DNA of 64,000 nucleotides from UBA11855 sp035297385. GTDB lineage: Archaea; Thermoproteota; Bathyarchaeia; Bathyarchaeales; Bathycorpusculaceae. Of the stretch, positions 28,088 to 37,679 are shown piece after piece; position 1 is the stretch's first letter; each line of letters opens with the position of its first letter. The notes below the pieces were generated by a model. That model had not been told where the DNA came from and did not search any database. It saw only the letters and a list, made by a program, of their open reading frames with translations. The position numbers were made by a program, and so were the translations under genes. The DNA is taken from positions 17,804 to 81,803 of the forward strand of contig DATGZD010000158.1 of the NCBI GenBank assembly GCA_035297385.1, given 5' to 3'.

Positions 28088-29131
28088 ATGAAACTCACAG
28101 ACAAAGAAGCATTTGCGAGTCAATTTTTTAATCGCCAAATAATCATGAAAGAAATTGGCGTTAAAGGGCAGCAAAAACTTAGAGAAGCAAAAGTTGCGGT
28201 TGTTGGTGCAGGTGGACTGGGAACTGTTTCATCACTCTATCTTGCGTTAGCAGGTGTTGGTTCGTTACGTTTGATTGATCAAGATACGGTTGAAATTCAA
28301 AATTTGCATAGACAAATTCTTTACACGATAGATGATTTACAATATCCGAAGGTAGAGGTTGCTGCGAAACGTTTGCAGCAGCTTAATCCTCTATTAGAGA
28401 CTGAAGCTATCAGCGAAAATGTGAATACAGCCAACGTTGAGAAGCTTATTGCTGGAGTGGATTGTGTCGTTGACGGATTGGATAATATGTTTACACGTTA
28501 TCTAGTGAATCGCGCATGCGTAAAATTAAAGGTACCTTATGTATTTGGTGCGGCAATTGGGCTGGAGGGAAATTTATCAGTTTTTTCATCTCCTGAAACG
28601 CCTTGTTTAGAGTGTGTCATGCCAAACCTTTCAGACAGTGAATTGCAGACATGTAACACTCGCGGCGTGCTTAGCGTAACTCCTGGAATAATTGGAGCAC
28701 TACAAGCAATGGAAACAATAAAACTTCTTGCAAATGTGGGTTTATCCTTAAAGGGGAAATTGATGATTTGTGATTTTAACGATATGTCTTTTGTAACAAT
28801 TGATATTGCCAAAAATATTCAATGTAGGACTTGCCAGGGAGAAATTGCAGTGGGCTTGCCTAAAGAAAAATTGGTTTGGCTCTGTGGATTAGATACTGCA
28901 AACATTAACCCAGAAAAACCGTTAAGACTTAACTTAGATGAAATCTATGAAACAATAAGACCTCATTTTACAACTACCGTAAAATCGAATTTAGTTGTAG
29001 TTTTCAACTATAAGGATCATCAGATCAGTCTATTCAACAACGGACGTATGCTCATAAAAAACGTGAATAATGAAAAGGCAGCGCTAAAAACATATAGGGA
29101 AATAATCCAAACACTAAACCTATCGTCATAA
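28088..29131 (+). CDS. ThiF/MoeB-family E1-like adenylyltransferase
   Basis: The 347-residue protein has a Rossmann ATP site (VVGAGGLGTVSSLYLALAGVG at about 38-58), the conserved catalytic Cys in LQTCNTRGVLSVTPG (Cys189), and zinc-binding CxxC pairs (Cys173/Cys176 and CRTC near 251). It adenylates the C-terminal glycine of ubiquitin-like proteins such as MoaD, ThiS or SAMPs. A C-terminal extension (about 265-347) is not part of the core. The MoaD-like gene at 31929 is a likely substrate. Confidence 0.88.
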   Translation: MKLTDKEAFASQFFNRQIIMKEIGVKGQQKLREAKVAVVGAGGLGTVSSLYLALAGVGSLRLIDQDTVEIQNLHRQILYTIDDLQYPKVEVAAKRLQQLNPLLETEAISENVNTANVEKLIAGVDCVVDGLDNMFTRYLVNRACVKLKVPYVFGAAIGLEGNLSVFSSPETPCLECVMPNLSDSELQTCNTRGVLSVTPGIIGALQAMETIKLLANVGLSLKGKLMICDFNDMSFVTIDIAKNIQCRTCQGEIAVGLPKEKLVWLCGLDTANINPEKPLRLNLDEIYETIRPHFTTTVKSNLVVVFNYKDHQISLFNNGRMLIKNVNNEKAALKTYREIIQTLNLSS

Positions 29132-29261
29132 GCACTACTGGCATTGAGCATTAGTTGATCTGTTGATACAGTCTGTAAAGCTTAGTATAAGCGGAAGAAA
29201 ATAGACCCTATCTCGTGGAATAAGTACTAAAACAAAAAATTGATAAAAAAAGAGATTTTTC

Positions 29262-29759
29262 TTATTTCTTCTCTTTGGTTTCTTGGAATAAGTTCTTGAC
29301 AGCTGAAATTCTTGATTTCTGCGCTAGTTCCTGTGCTGAAACATATGTCAAGGCTTCTTCTGGGCACCATTTTACGCATTGTGGTTCTTTTTCATCTTTG
29401 CAAGCGTCGCATGTAAACACAACTTTCTTTTCTGGGTGCATCATCATTGCGCCGAATTGACATGCACTTATACACCAGGCACAGCCGTTGCAAACGTTTT
29501 CGTCAACTGTTATTACACCTGTATTCTCATCCTGTGTTAATGCATCTCGTGGACATGCAGTTACACATGCTGGCTCTTCGCAGTGTCTGCATGTGACGGC
29601 TAAGTTGTTTAGTGGTCCCAAACGTAATGCTCGGATTCGAGATTTTGATGGATTAAAGGTTTTCTCATGTGTTACACTGCAGGCGTATTCGCAAACCGTG
29701 CATCCTATACATTTTTCTGGGTCTGCTGAAACGAATTTTCTGTCTTGAGGTCGTACCAT
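29262..29759 (-). CDS. Polyferredoxin subunit of AOR (4x[4Fe-4S])
   Basis: The 165-residue protein carries four cysteine sets for [4Fe-4S] clusters: CIGCTVCEYAC, CRHCEEPACVTACP, CNGCAWCISAC, and CDACKDEKEPQCVKWCP. This is the DMSO reductase subunit B-like build that carries electrons in AOR systems. It lies 2 bp after the aldehyde ferredoxin oxidoreductase gene on the same strand, so the two form an operon and very likely a complex. Confidence 0.92.
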   Translation of the reverse strand: MVRPQDRKFVSADPEKCIGCTVCEYACSVTHEKTFNPSKSRIRALRLGPLNNLAVTCRHCEEPACVTACPRDALTQDENTGVITVDENVCNGCAWCISACQFGAMMMHPEKKVVFTCDACKDEKEPQCVKWCPEEALTYVSAQELAQKSRISAVKNLFQETKEKK

Positions 29760-29761
29760 AT

Positions 29762-31687
29762 TTATGCAGCTCCTTGCATGGGTTTAGCTACTTCCATCGC
29801 TGGCGAACTTTGTGCAGAGTTAGCATCTTGTTCTGCTTTCTCAGCTAGTGGAATTAAATCTCCAAGACCTAACTCTTGAAGTTTGGTGGGAGTTGGAATG
29901 CCGCTCTGTGACCAACCTCTTGAAGCATAATAATCTGACAAGCCAATTTGGAATTCATCTTCGTTTACACAAACACCTTTTGCTGGTCCCTCATCTGGAA
30001 CAGGTGCATTCTTGATTTTCCATGGCAGTTTATCATCTTTTCTTGTTCCGCTTCCTTCCCGTATATTGAACATTCGAGCTAAGTTCTCAATTCTGTCGCC
30101 TGCTTGAGTCATTTCTTCTGGTGTTATCGGTATGCCTGTTGCTAACGTGTAGTAGTTTGCTAAATCTTTCCATCCATCGTAGTACGTGCCTCTGCTGAAT
30201 TTGCATACGATTAGGGAGTCAATAATGTTGTACATCTTGCTCTCATCCGTGATCATTTTGCCTCGTCCTGCCTCAATCTTGAATCGGTTTACTTTGCCCT
30301 TTACATCAGGTGAATAAGCACCGTTTCTCAAGTGGCAAGCACCACGGAATGAGACACTAAAACCTAATGCCGCTGTCTTCAATGTTCGCAGATCATAACC
30401 TGGTAATTCTAAGCCCTTAATGTGGCATGCATATTTGTAGGCATCTCCGCCAATGATTTCTGCAGCTTTTGCGACACCCTCGGCAAGTGCGTTCCCGAGC
30501 CAGCCCTCACGTTTGCCGATTTTGTGAATGATTGCGATTAATGCTTCTTCATTTCCAAAACGCAGGTCTATTCCGTCTGTCTGTTCCTTAGTGATTATAC
30601 CATGCTCGTAGCAGTCCATTGCGAACGCTACTACCACACCAATACTGATACCGTCCATGCCGTATTCGTTGACGATTCGCATTGCCTCAATGATTGAGTC
30701 TAATTTATCTACACCACATAATGGTCCCATACTCCAGAGACATTCAAACTCTAATCGGCTTGTTGAACCTTGGTATTTTCCTTCTGGAACAACTGCAATA
30801 TGATCGCAACGCATGCCACATGTAGCACAGCCAACAATTTTCTTAACGTAATGCTCGTTTAACCATTCACCGCTTACTTTTTCTGCACCCTCAAAAGTTG
30901 CATTGGTCCAATTTCTCGTTGCTAATGCAGAGAGTGAGTTAAGTACGAGCACGTTTTCAGGTGTTCCCAGCGTCTTGTACTTCTTGGTTGCTGGACCTTT
31001 CATACGTTCATGAATAAGCTTGACAAATTCCATAAAGCCTGGCAAGTTTGCAACATTGACGTCATGTGTTCCGCGGACAGCAACTGCCTTGAGGTTCTTA
31101 CTTCCCATAACGCCGCCCATGCCGGCTCTGCCAATTGCACGGAACTCGTCGTTTATGATTGCTGCAAAACGACAAAGTTTTTCGCCTGCCTCGCCTATGG
31201 CTGAAACACGAATGTAGAAGTCGCCCAACTCTTCCCTAATCTTCATGTCTGTGCGACCTACAGTCTCGCCCTTTAGGTGTTCAGCGTCTCTAATCTCAAC
31301 TTTATCATCGTCAATCCATAAGTAGGATAACTTTGGAGCTTTGCCCTTAATTATGACTGCATCGTAGCCTGCTCGCTTCAAGTCTGGACCAAAGAAGCCG
31401 TGAGCTTCTGCGTTGCCAATGCAACCAGTGGCTGGGGATTTGGACACAACAGCATAGCTGTTTCCGCCTGTGGGTCCCATTGTGCCACTGAGTGGACCGG
31501 TCAAGTAGATTAACGGGTTATCGGGGTCATAAGGGTCGGTGCCTGGCGTTGAGTTGTCATACAGTAAGCGGATGCCTAAGCCTATGCCACCGATGTAGTT
31601 TTTTGCCATATTCTCTGTTAATGGCTCAGTTGAAACCTTTCCGGTAGTGAGGTCAACACGGAGAATCTTACCCGCATAACTAAACAT
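29762..31687 (-). CDS. aor: Aldehyde:ferredoxin oxidoreductase
   Basis: The 641-residue enzyme oxidises aldehydes to acids and reduces ferredoxin using a tungsten or molybdenum bis-pterin cofactor. Seen: N-terminal YAGKILRVDLTTGKV and the pterin-binding region (GPLSGTMGPTGG), [4Fe-4S] ligands CATCGMRCDH near 290-300, a Cys at DSLIVCKFS near 495, and RGACHLRNG. Length is normal for AOR. A divergent MoaD-like gene and the ThiF-like E1 near by can support cofactor synthesis. The enzyme is oxygen sensitive. Confidence 0.95.
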   Translation of the reverse strand: MFSYAGKILRVDLTTGKVSTEPLTENMAKNYIGGIGLGIRLLYDNSTPGTDPYDPDNPLIYLTGPLSGTMGPTGGNSYAVVSKSPATGCIGNAEAHGFFGPDLKRAGYDAVIIKGKAPKLSYLWIDDDKVEIRDAEHLKGETVGRTDMKIREELGDFYIRVSAIGEAGEKLCRFAAIINDEFRAIGRAGMGGVMGSKNLKAVAVRGTHDVNVANLPGFMEFVKLIHERMKGPATKKYKTLGTPENVLVLNSLSALATRNWTNATFEGAEKVSGEWLNEHYVKKIVGCATCGMRCDHIAVVPEGKYQGSTSRLEFECLWSMGPLCGVDKLDSIIEAMRIVNEYGMDGISIGVVVAFAMDCYEHGIITKEQTDGIDLRFGNEEALIAIIHKIGKREGWLGNALAEGVAKAAEIIGGDAYKYACHIKGLELPGYDLRTLKTAALGFSVSFRGACHLRNGAYSPDVKGKVNRFKIEAGRGKMITDESKMYNIIDSLIVCKFSRGTYYDGWKDLANYYTLATGIPITPEEMTQAGDRIENLARMFNIREGSGTRKDDKLPWKIKNAPVPDEGPAKGVCVNEDEFQIGLSDYYASRGWSQSGIPTPTKLQELGLGDLIPLAEKAEQDANSAQSSPAMEVAKPMQGAA

Positions 31688-31928
31688 TTCTTTTTTCTGT
31701 CCCCTGTTCTATTATTGAAGAATATTAGGGCTGACAAAAAGTATATTAAGTTAATGGATTCTTGCCGTCAAAACTAATGTTAGACTTCAAATCTGATTCC
31801 GTTATGAATTACAATGCAGAACGGCTCCCTAAATTCCTTTCTAAGTCAACAAAAAAGCGTTTTTCATCAAGAAACAAATAAATAAACACTCATCCACACA
31901 TAATTCTACGATAAAAGGGAATCAACCA

Positions 31929-32219
31929 TTGAGAATCACTGTTGAATACCTTGGCTACATTAAACAGACTCTTGGTATTACTCAAGCTGAAAGTATCGAA
32001 CTTAACTCTGACGCTTCAACCCAAGACTTGCTGGTTCTACTCGCTAATAGACATGGTGAACCTTTCAAGAAAGCAGTTTTTGACCCAAGGGAGACCAACT
32101 TGAAACCTTACCATATTATTGCCATAAATGGATTAATGATTAATCTTCTAAACGGTTTGGAAACCAAACTTAAAGATGGAGACAGAGTTGTCGTAATGCC
32201 TGTCGTTACAGGCGGCTAA
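31929..32219 (+). CDS. moaD: MoaD-like ubiquitin-fold protein
   Basis: A 96-residue beta-grasp protein starting at TTG 31929 and ending in the Gly-Gly tail (VVTGG) that is activated by E1-like enzymes. MoaD carries the sulfur used to build molybdopterin and tungstopterin; archaeal homologues can also act as protein modifiers (SAMPs). Divergent from the AOR operon, so it probably serves the pterin cofactor. Confidence 0.85.
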   Translation: MRITVEYLGYIKQTLGITQAESIELNSDASTQDLLVLLANRHGEPFKKAVFDPRETNLKPYHIIAINGLMINLLNGLETKLKDGDRVVVMPVVTGG

Positions 32220-32286
32220 GAGCAAGTAAAAACAGGCAAAAACATTAAACCTAAGCGGAAACAATCTCCGTGTTCGGTGAAGACTA

Positions 32287-33357
32287 GTGCAACGAGTAGC
32301 AGCATTAAAGCAAGCAGCTTTTGAAAAGGCCAACTTTGATGGATATCTAGTTTTTAATCCATCTAACCTAATCTATTTTACTGGCGTTCCAGGCACTACC
32401 GCTCTATTAATTCCAGAAGATGGTGAACCCAAACTTTATGTTTACAGTGTTAACTACGAGCAAGCAAAGGAAGAAGCAAAAGGCTTTGGAGTTGAACTTA
32501 TACATCTTGGCGAGGATTTAATGGCAAAATTTGCTCACGAGATTCAACAGTTTAGAATCAAAAACCTAGCTATAGATAGTTTAGGCGTAGACAGTTGGCG
32601 AAAACTAGTCACGCCCACGCGAGGCAAGACTAAACTGAAGATGAAGCCTGCTTTTGTCTCTCAATTACGTGCAGTCAAGGATGAAAGCGAAATCAAATTA
32701 ATCCGTAAAGCCTGTGAGCTTACAAGTTTGGGAGCGAAAATTGTCTGCGAAGTGCTTTCTGCAGGCATGAAAGAGTGTGAAGTTGCAGCGGAAATAGAGT
32801 ATGCAATGAGAAAGCACGGTTCTTATGGTACTGCCTTTGATACGGCTGTATCTTCGGGACCAGCTTCAGCATTTCCACATGGTGGATGCAGCGACCGCGA
32901 GATACGTTCAGGTGAACTCGTTGTGATAGATTTTGGCGCTGTCTATAAGAATTATCATTCAGATTTAACTAGAACTTTAGTTGCTGGAAAGCCCTCAGAA
33001 AAACAACAACAACTATTTGATATCGTGAGGAAAGCGCAGCAAGAAGCGTTGGAAGCAATGAAGCCAAATGTTAAGACTAAGGATGTGGATTCTGTGGCGA
33101 GAAAAATTATTGCTGACTCAGGTTATGATGGAAAATTTGTGCATGGTTTAGGTCATGGTGTAGGTTTAGATATTCATGAACCTCCAACATTAAACATGAT
33201 CAGTAAGGAAAAATTGCAGATTGGTAATGTCGTGACAGATGAGCCTGGAATTTATCTGGTGGGATACGGCGGCGTTCGTATTGAAGACACGGTGCTTGTG
33301 ACTAAAACTGGTGCTGAAAAGTTAACAGTTGGACCATATAGTCTCTGCAAAGAATAA
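32287..33357 (+). CDS. pepQ: M24-family Xaa-Pro peptidase
   Basis: The 356-residue aminopeptidase has an N-terminal creatinase-like domain (1-125) and a C-terminal pita-bread domain with metal ligands in VVIDFGAVY, SDLTRT, GHGVGLDIHEPP, DEPGIYL and RIEDTV. It removes N-terminal residues before proline or acts on dipeptides. It starts at GTG 32287, 67 bp after moaD, and may be cotranscribed. Cytoplasmic. Confidence 0.9.
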   Translation: MQRVAALKQAAFEKANFDGYLVFNPSNLIYFTGVPGTTALLIPEDGEPKLYVYSVNYEQAKEEAKGFGVELIHLGEDLMAKFAHEIQQFRIKNLAIDSLGVDSWRKLVTPTRGKTKLKMKPAFVSQLRAVKDESEIKLIRKACELTSLGAKIVCEVLSAGMKECEVAAEIEYAMRKHGSYGTAFDTAVSSGPASAFPHGGCSDREIRSGELVVIDFGAVYKNYHSDLTRTLVAGKPSEKQQQLFDIVRKAQQEALEAMKPNVKTKDVDSVARKIIADSGYDGKFVHGLGHGVGLDIHEPPTLNMISKEKLQIGNVVTDEPGIYLVGYGGVRIEDTVLVTKTGAEKLTVGPYSLCKE

Positions 33358-33361
33358 AATA

Positions 33362-34525
33362 TCAAGCAACGGTGCTATTCCAGAAATAAATCGTTGTATA
33401 TTTATCGTGCGCGTTGAATCTAGCGTCGTCGATGATTATATCCAATTCTAATCCATATTCTGTGCTTAGTTTATTCATGTTCATCCAGATCATTTCTGTC
33501 TTATCATCTGGTGGAAATAAGCCCCAAAGTCCTTCATCAGGTCGTCTTGTGCCCCAACCATAATTTGCTGGAAGAACAAAGGCTACTTGTCCAGCTGTAT
33601 ATCCATAAACATTTCTTGGATGCGTCTTTACGTAAGTGTAGAAGTCTTTCATGGCATTAAGGTGTTGTTCTTTGAGAATGTCTTGAGTTGTATTAGTGAT
33701 AGGGTCCTTGGCGTAGTCGAAAACGACTACATATTTTGCGCCTGCTTGATAAGCAGAAAGCATATCATTGTACATTTGTGGTCCACTTTCCAAGTACGGC
33801 TCTTTATCGTATGTCCAAGTGATTATTGCACCCCAATCTTTGTTCTGCATATTTGCAGCTCCTCTGCCGAGGGCAATCTGGTGAAGGGTACTAATGTTCC
33901 AGCCTAACTCAACAAAAATTGTATCATAACCACCTAAATAATCCCACCAACACAAAGCATAATCTGATGTGAAGAGCGGAATACTGTTACTCTTTGAGAA
34001 TTGTAAACTGCCGAACGAAGCTATGTACGAAACAAATTGATTCGCGGCATCTTGATAATTGGATGCATTTTGAATATAACGATGTTCATCAATCTGTTTT
34101 CCACCAAGTTCATCATGAAGGTAAATTCCTAAGAATTTGTTACCCCATCGTGTTTTTGCGGTAGTTAACCATTCTTTGTGCCATGGATAAGTAACCGTTG
34201 AGCCGGATGTTCCTGAGATTAGGTCAAAATAAACTACGAATTTGAGATTTGCATTAGCTGCGTAATTGCAGATTTCGTTAAGCATGGTCTCATTTTGTGC
34301 GATATCCCACGAATTAATGATAAATAAGTCTGTGTAATTTTTTACTTTGTCGATGAGTCTTTCAGTCTCACTTGTAGTGTTAAATCCACTGGTAACGCCG
34401 AAATGAAATTCATCTAGTTTAGCCGAGTTTGTGTTGGTTGTACTCCAAGTTTGATAAATGTAGATGATAGGTATGAATATGGAAACCGCTAATATGATGA
34501 TTAGAAGCCAAGCTATGGTCTTCAT
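33362..34525 (-). CDS. Membrane-anchored glycoside-hydrolase-like protein
   Basis: A 387-residue protein with one N-terminal membrane anchor (about 5-27) and a TIM-barrel-like extracellular domain: DLFIINSWDIAQNE, FLGIYLHDELGG with an acidic pair and ITWTYDKEPYLES. Such proteins are usually surface carbohydrate enzymes. I do not recognise a named family. The DE in YLHDELGG and the D/E in WTYDKEPY are candidate catalytic acids. Confidence 0.55.
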   Translation of the reverse strand: MKTIAWLLIIILAVSIFIPIIYIYQTWSTTNTNSAKLDEFHFGVTSGFNTTSETERLIDKVKNYTDLFIINSWDIAQNETMLNEICNYAANANLKFVVYFDLISGTSGSTVTYPWHKEWLTTAKTRWGNKFLGIYLHDELGGKQIDEHRYIQNASNYQDAANQFVSYIASFGSLQFSKSNSIPLFTSDYALCWWDYLGGYDTIFVELGWNISTLHQIALGRGAANMQNKDWGAIITWTYDKEPYLESGPQMYNDMLSAYQAGAKYVVVFDYAKDPITNTTQDILKEQHLNAMKDFYTYVKTHPRNVYGYTAGQVAFVLPANYGWGTRRPDEGLWGLFPPDDKTEMIWMNMNKLSTEYGLELDIIIDDARFNAHDKYTTIYFWNSTVA

Positions 34526-34717
34526 TAGATAATTTATGGTTTAGACTGCACATAAATGTTTTCGAGACTTTCCAGCTTTTCACTATATTAAGTACAAAAA
34601 CTAGTGTATTACTTGGGTTCATCTGTTCTTTGTGGTTATCCTTGACAAGTCAAACGATGGTTCCAGGAATCACGTCGGGTTCTACCTTTTTTCCGTTGTA
34701 AAATGTGTGATGCATAG

Positions 34718-34811
34718 TGGGCCCGACCGGATTTGAACCAGTGACCAACAGATCTCTCCCTGTTTAGGGCAGCTATGAGTCTGGCGCTCTACCTAGCTGA
34801 GCTACGGGCCC
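34718..34811 (-). tRNA. tRNA with anticodon CAT (Met elongator or Ile2), one intron
   Basis: Minus strand GGGCCCG pairs with CGGGCCC, then discriminator A; CCA is not encoded. D stem GCTC/GAGC, T arm ACTGG-TTCAAAT-CCGGT. The anticodon loop CTCATA/A is split by a 20-nt intron (34754-34773) containing a CCCT-AAAC-AGGG hairpin at position 37/38. CAT can be elongator Met or, if lysidine-like agmatidine modified, Ile2; the sequence alone does not decide. An initiator tRNA is less likely because the stem lacks three G-C pairs. Confidence 0.9.
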
Positions 34812-35038
34812 GCATGTTTTATTATGCTGTTTTTGACGGAATTTAAACGTTTCAGTAACTCTTTAGCTCTGTATTCTTAATGAACTTATAGGATAATTAG
34901 CCTTTTTGAAATTCTATACCCCCTCAGTGCACTTGACCATAAAGCAAACGTGCAGCAATTAGAATGAATAGAAATCGAGTTCCTACCATTTAGTTTGTAA
35001 AATGATAAGAAGCCTAAAAAACAAGGATGAATATGTAG

Positions 35039-35995
35039 TTATGTTCTCTGTTCGATTGTTGCTTGTTGGGGTTTCATAACTTCTTTTATTTGTTGTTCAA
35101 CCTTCAATCTAATCTCATCAAAGATTTCAGTTTGTTTGCTTTTCGTCGTAGAGAATTTCTCCAAAGAAGATTTAACTGAAGCAACATCTATTTTTGCACT
35201 TGGTAGTTTTGCCAAGTCTTCCAGAACTTTAATGAATTCTTTTGTTTCCTTTTCATTTGCTTCATCTCCAACTGCAACGCCTAATGCTATGTCGTTTAAA
35301 ATGTAGCTTGCTTGGATTATCAGTTTTAGATCATGATTATTTGGGTGAGGTTTTTCTAAATCTTCGTTTAAAGGTAATTCATCGAAATGTTCATGTAATG
35401 TTTTTAGAATATCATATGTGTTTTCAGCTATTTCTTTTGGGCGATGCTCTTGTATTGTAAGTTGTAATTGTGTGGTATCCAATTTTATTGGGTCGGGGTT
35501 TTGGTTTGCGAGTTTTGCAGTATCCTCGTCAATCATTTTGAAGTCATTTTCTATGTTTTTCCAGTTTACTTGTCCGTGAAGTTGTTTTAGTAATGTAAAC
35601 AGTGAATAGATCGTTTCTATAAAATTACTCGTTGTTTGTGTGAGGTCAGCTTGTGCCTGTATGGCTGTCTTTTCAGTTTCTATTTCTTTCTTTTCTTCAG
35701 TCAATTTGGTGTTTATTCTCTCGTAAATCGCATCAACTTGAGAAGTTTGTGCCACAATAAACGTGTTCATATTTTCTTTCCATGTAATTGTCAAATCGTT
35801 TCCTTGTCTCTCTGCACTTTCAATTTCTTTTAACGGTATTTCATGGATATTCTTGCGTTGTTTCTTAAAGCGCCCTGCCTCAGTGTAGAATCTAAGAGTA
35901 TTATCACTGATTTCTAACATGCCATTGCCAAAGTTCGTTAGCCGGGCTTTTGCGACTATTACCGGTTTGGGAGTACTCATTTTCTTGATTCTCAC
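35039..35995 (-). CDS. Hypothetical protein with PH-like N-terminus and coiled coil
   Basis: A 318-residue protein. The first about 90 residues have alternating strands (ARLTNFGNGMLEISDNTLRFY, LTITWKENMNTFIV) like a PH or GRAM-type domain. The rest is rich in Glu, Lys and Gln with long helices and probable coiled coils. Start is GTG 35995 or ATG 35980; a TATA-like TTTATAG lies about 25 bp before the GTG. No family or partner recognised. Confidence 0.55.
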   Translation of the reverse strand: MRIKKMSTPKPVIVAKARLTNFGNGMLEISDNTLRFYTEAGRFKKQRKNIHEIPLKEIESAERQGNDLTITWKENMNTFIVAQTSQVDAIYERINTKLTEEKKEIETEKTAIQAQADLTQTTSNFIETIYSLFTLLKQLHGQVNWKNIENDFKMIDEDTAKLANQNPDPIKLDTTQLQLTIQEHRPKEIAENTYDILKTLHEHFDELPLNEDLEKPHPNNHDLKLIIQASYILNDIALGVAVGDEANEKETKEFIKVLEDLAKLPSAKIDVASVKSSLEKFSTTKSKQTEIFDEIRLKVEQQIKEVMKPQQATIEQRT

Positions 35996-36079
35996 GTTGG
36001 TATCTTCGCTCTATAAATAAAGGCTTTGTGCAAACTAGAGGACAACCAAAAATGAGTTTTGAAAAGGGCGTTGTATCCA

Positions 36080-37573
36080 TTAAGGAACTTGTGGCCGTTC
36101 CGTTGCTGTCTTCTCATTCTTTATGAGGAAAACAAGCGCAAACCCAACTATACTCATGATGGTTGAAGCGATAAAGGCGTAACGAAAACCCATAACAATT
36201 GTAGCTGCTGTTATGCTGCCAGTTCCCATAGGCTGAGGGTTGATAATACTCGCAACTGTAACGAGCACTGCCAAACCCAAGGGAAATCCGACTCGTTGTG
36301 AGGTTGTAATCACTCCTGAAGCTAACCCTTCTTCCCCAGGTTTGATGCCCGTTAACGCAGCGATGTAGAGCGCTGGAAAACCGATGCTAGCACCCAGAGC
36401 CCAGAAAATCATGCCAGGCTCAACTCCAAGATAATTGCCCATCTCAGAAATCTGTGTGAGTGAAGCATTTCCAACGATAATTAGGGCTAACGACATGAAG
36501 AGTACACGTTTGATGCCAAGGTGATTCACAAACCAAGATGAGCCCCAGCCGCCCACAACGAGGAAGATTAGTGCAGACGGAAGAAACACAAGTCCCGTTG
36601 ACAATGCAGAATAGCCAAGAATCTGCTGTAAATAAATTGTTAAGATAAATCCGAGTCCTCCACTTGCGGCGGCGACGATAAGGCTAATGATGTTAGCATT
36701 GAGAACAGTGCCTCTTCGTAGGAACGAGAGAGGCATCAAAGGCGCTTCAGAACGAGATTCGATGAAGACAAACGTAAAAAGTGTAAGGATGGAGAGACCT
36801 AATGGTATAAGCGTTGTTAGAGCGGAAAAGCCATCAGTTGCGGCATTCGTCAATGTATAAACCAAAAGCATCGTCCCACCTGTCGAAGCCAAACTTCCCG
36901 GCAAGTCTAATCGTCCATTTCGCATTCTTCCCCCTGTCCTAGGAAGATACTTGATGGAAAGAATTGCAGTTGCGGTCCCTATCGGCACATTGACGAACAT
37001 CACTGAGCGCCAGCCGAAAGCTGCCGTGAGTACTCCGCCCAGAATAGAGCCAGCTGCGAAGCCGGCTGAGAGAACAGCAACCAGCAATCCCAGTGCCTTA
37101 TTTCTCTCCTTTCCTTCTGGGAAGATAGTAGTGAAAATTGCCAGCGCTGTGACTGTTGAAATGGCAGCACCTACGCCTTGTATGGCGCGGGAGATGATGA
37201 GGCTTAAGAGTGATGGTGCTAAGGCGCCCGTCATTGAAGCGATTGTGAAGAGTGAGACTCCAAGAATGAAAAGTTTCTTCTGCCCATAGATATCGCCCGC
37301 GCGTCCGCTAAGTAGCAGGAAGCCTGCCAATGTGAGCCCGTAGGCGCCGACTATCCATTGGCTGTCTGCGAGAGAAACCAAGAATTCATCTCGAATGGTT
37401 GGCAGAGCGATTTGGATGATAGAGAAATCAACGACATCCAAGAACGCAGCTGCTATTACTAATGCAAATGCAATCCTAACATTCGGTTGAGAATCATTGA
37501 TTTTGCGGCTTAGCGTCTCAGTCTTGTCGCTCTTTTGACTAGCATCTCTCGCAAAGATAGTTTTAACCTCCAA
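36080..37573 (-). CDS. MFS transporter, EmrB/QacA (DHA2) type
   Basis: A 497-residue membrane protein with about 14 hydrophobic helices. Motif C-like DFSIIQIALPTI and motif A-like GRAGDIYGQKKLF (about 90-103) fit the DHA2 drug:proton antiporter family. It starts at TTG 37573 with AAGGGA a few bases upstream. It exports drugs or other small molecules; the substrate is unknown. Monocistronic. Confidence 0.88.
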   Translation of the reverse strand: MEVKTIFARDASQKSDKTETLSRKINDSQPNVRIAFALVIAAAFLDVVDFSIIQIALPTIRDEFLVSLADSQWIVGAYGLTLAGFLLLSGRAGDIYGQKKLFILGVSLFTIASMTGALAPSLLSLIISRAIQGVGAAISTVTALAIFTTIFPEGKERNKALGLLVAVLSAGFAAGSILGGVLTAAFGWRSVMFVNVPIGTATAILSIKYLPRTGGRMRNGRLDLPGSLASTGGTMLLVYTLTNAATDGFSALTTLIPLGLSILTLFTFVFIESRSEAPLMPLSFLRRGTVLNANIISLIVAAASGGLGFILTIYLQQILGYSALSTGLVFLPSALIFLVVGGWGSSWFVNHLGIKRVLFMSLALIIVGNASLTQISEMGNYLGVEPGMIFWALGASIGFPALYIAALTGIKPGEEGLASGVITTSQRVGFPLGLAVLVTVASIINPQPMGTGSITAATIVMGFRYAFIASTIMSIVGFALVFLIKNEKTATERPQVP

Positions 37574-37679
37574 GAAATCCCTTTCCGAGATTAATTGGCG
37601 AAAAATACAAGAACAACGTAACCGTATTGCACTTTTATACGTTTCTAACCTCAGAGCCTTACTGATTATTGTGTGCTTT

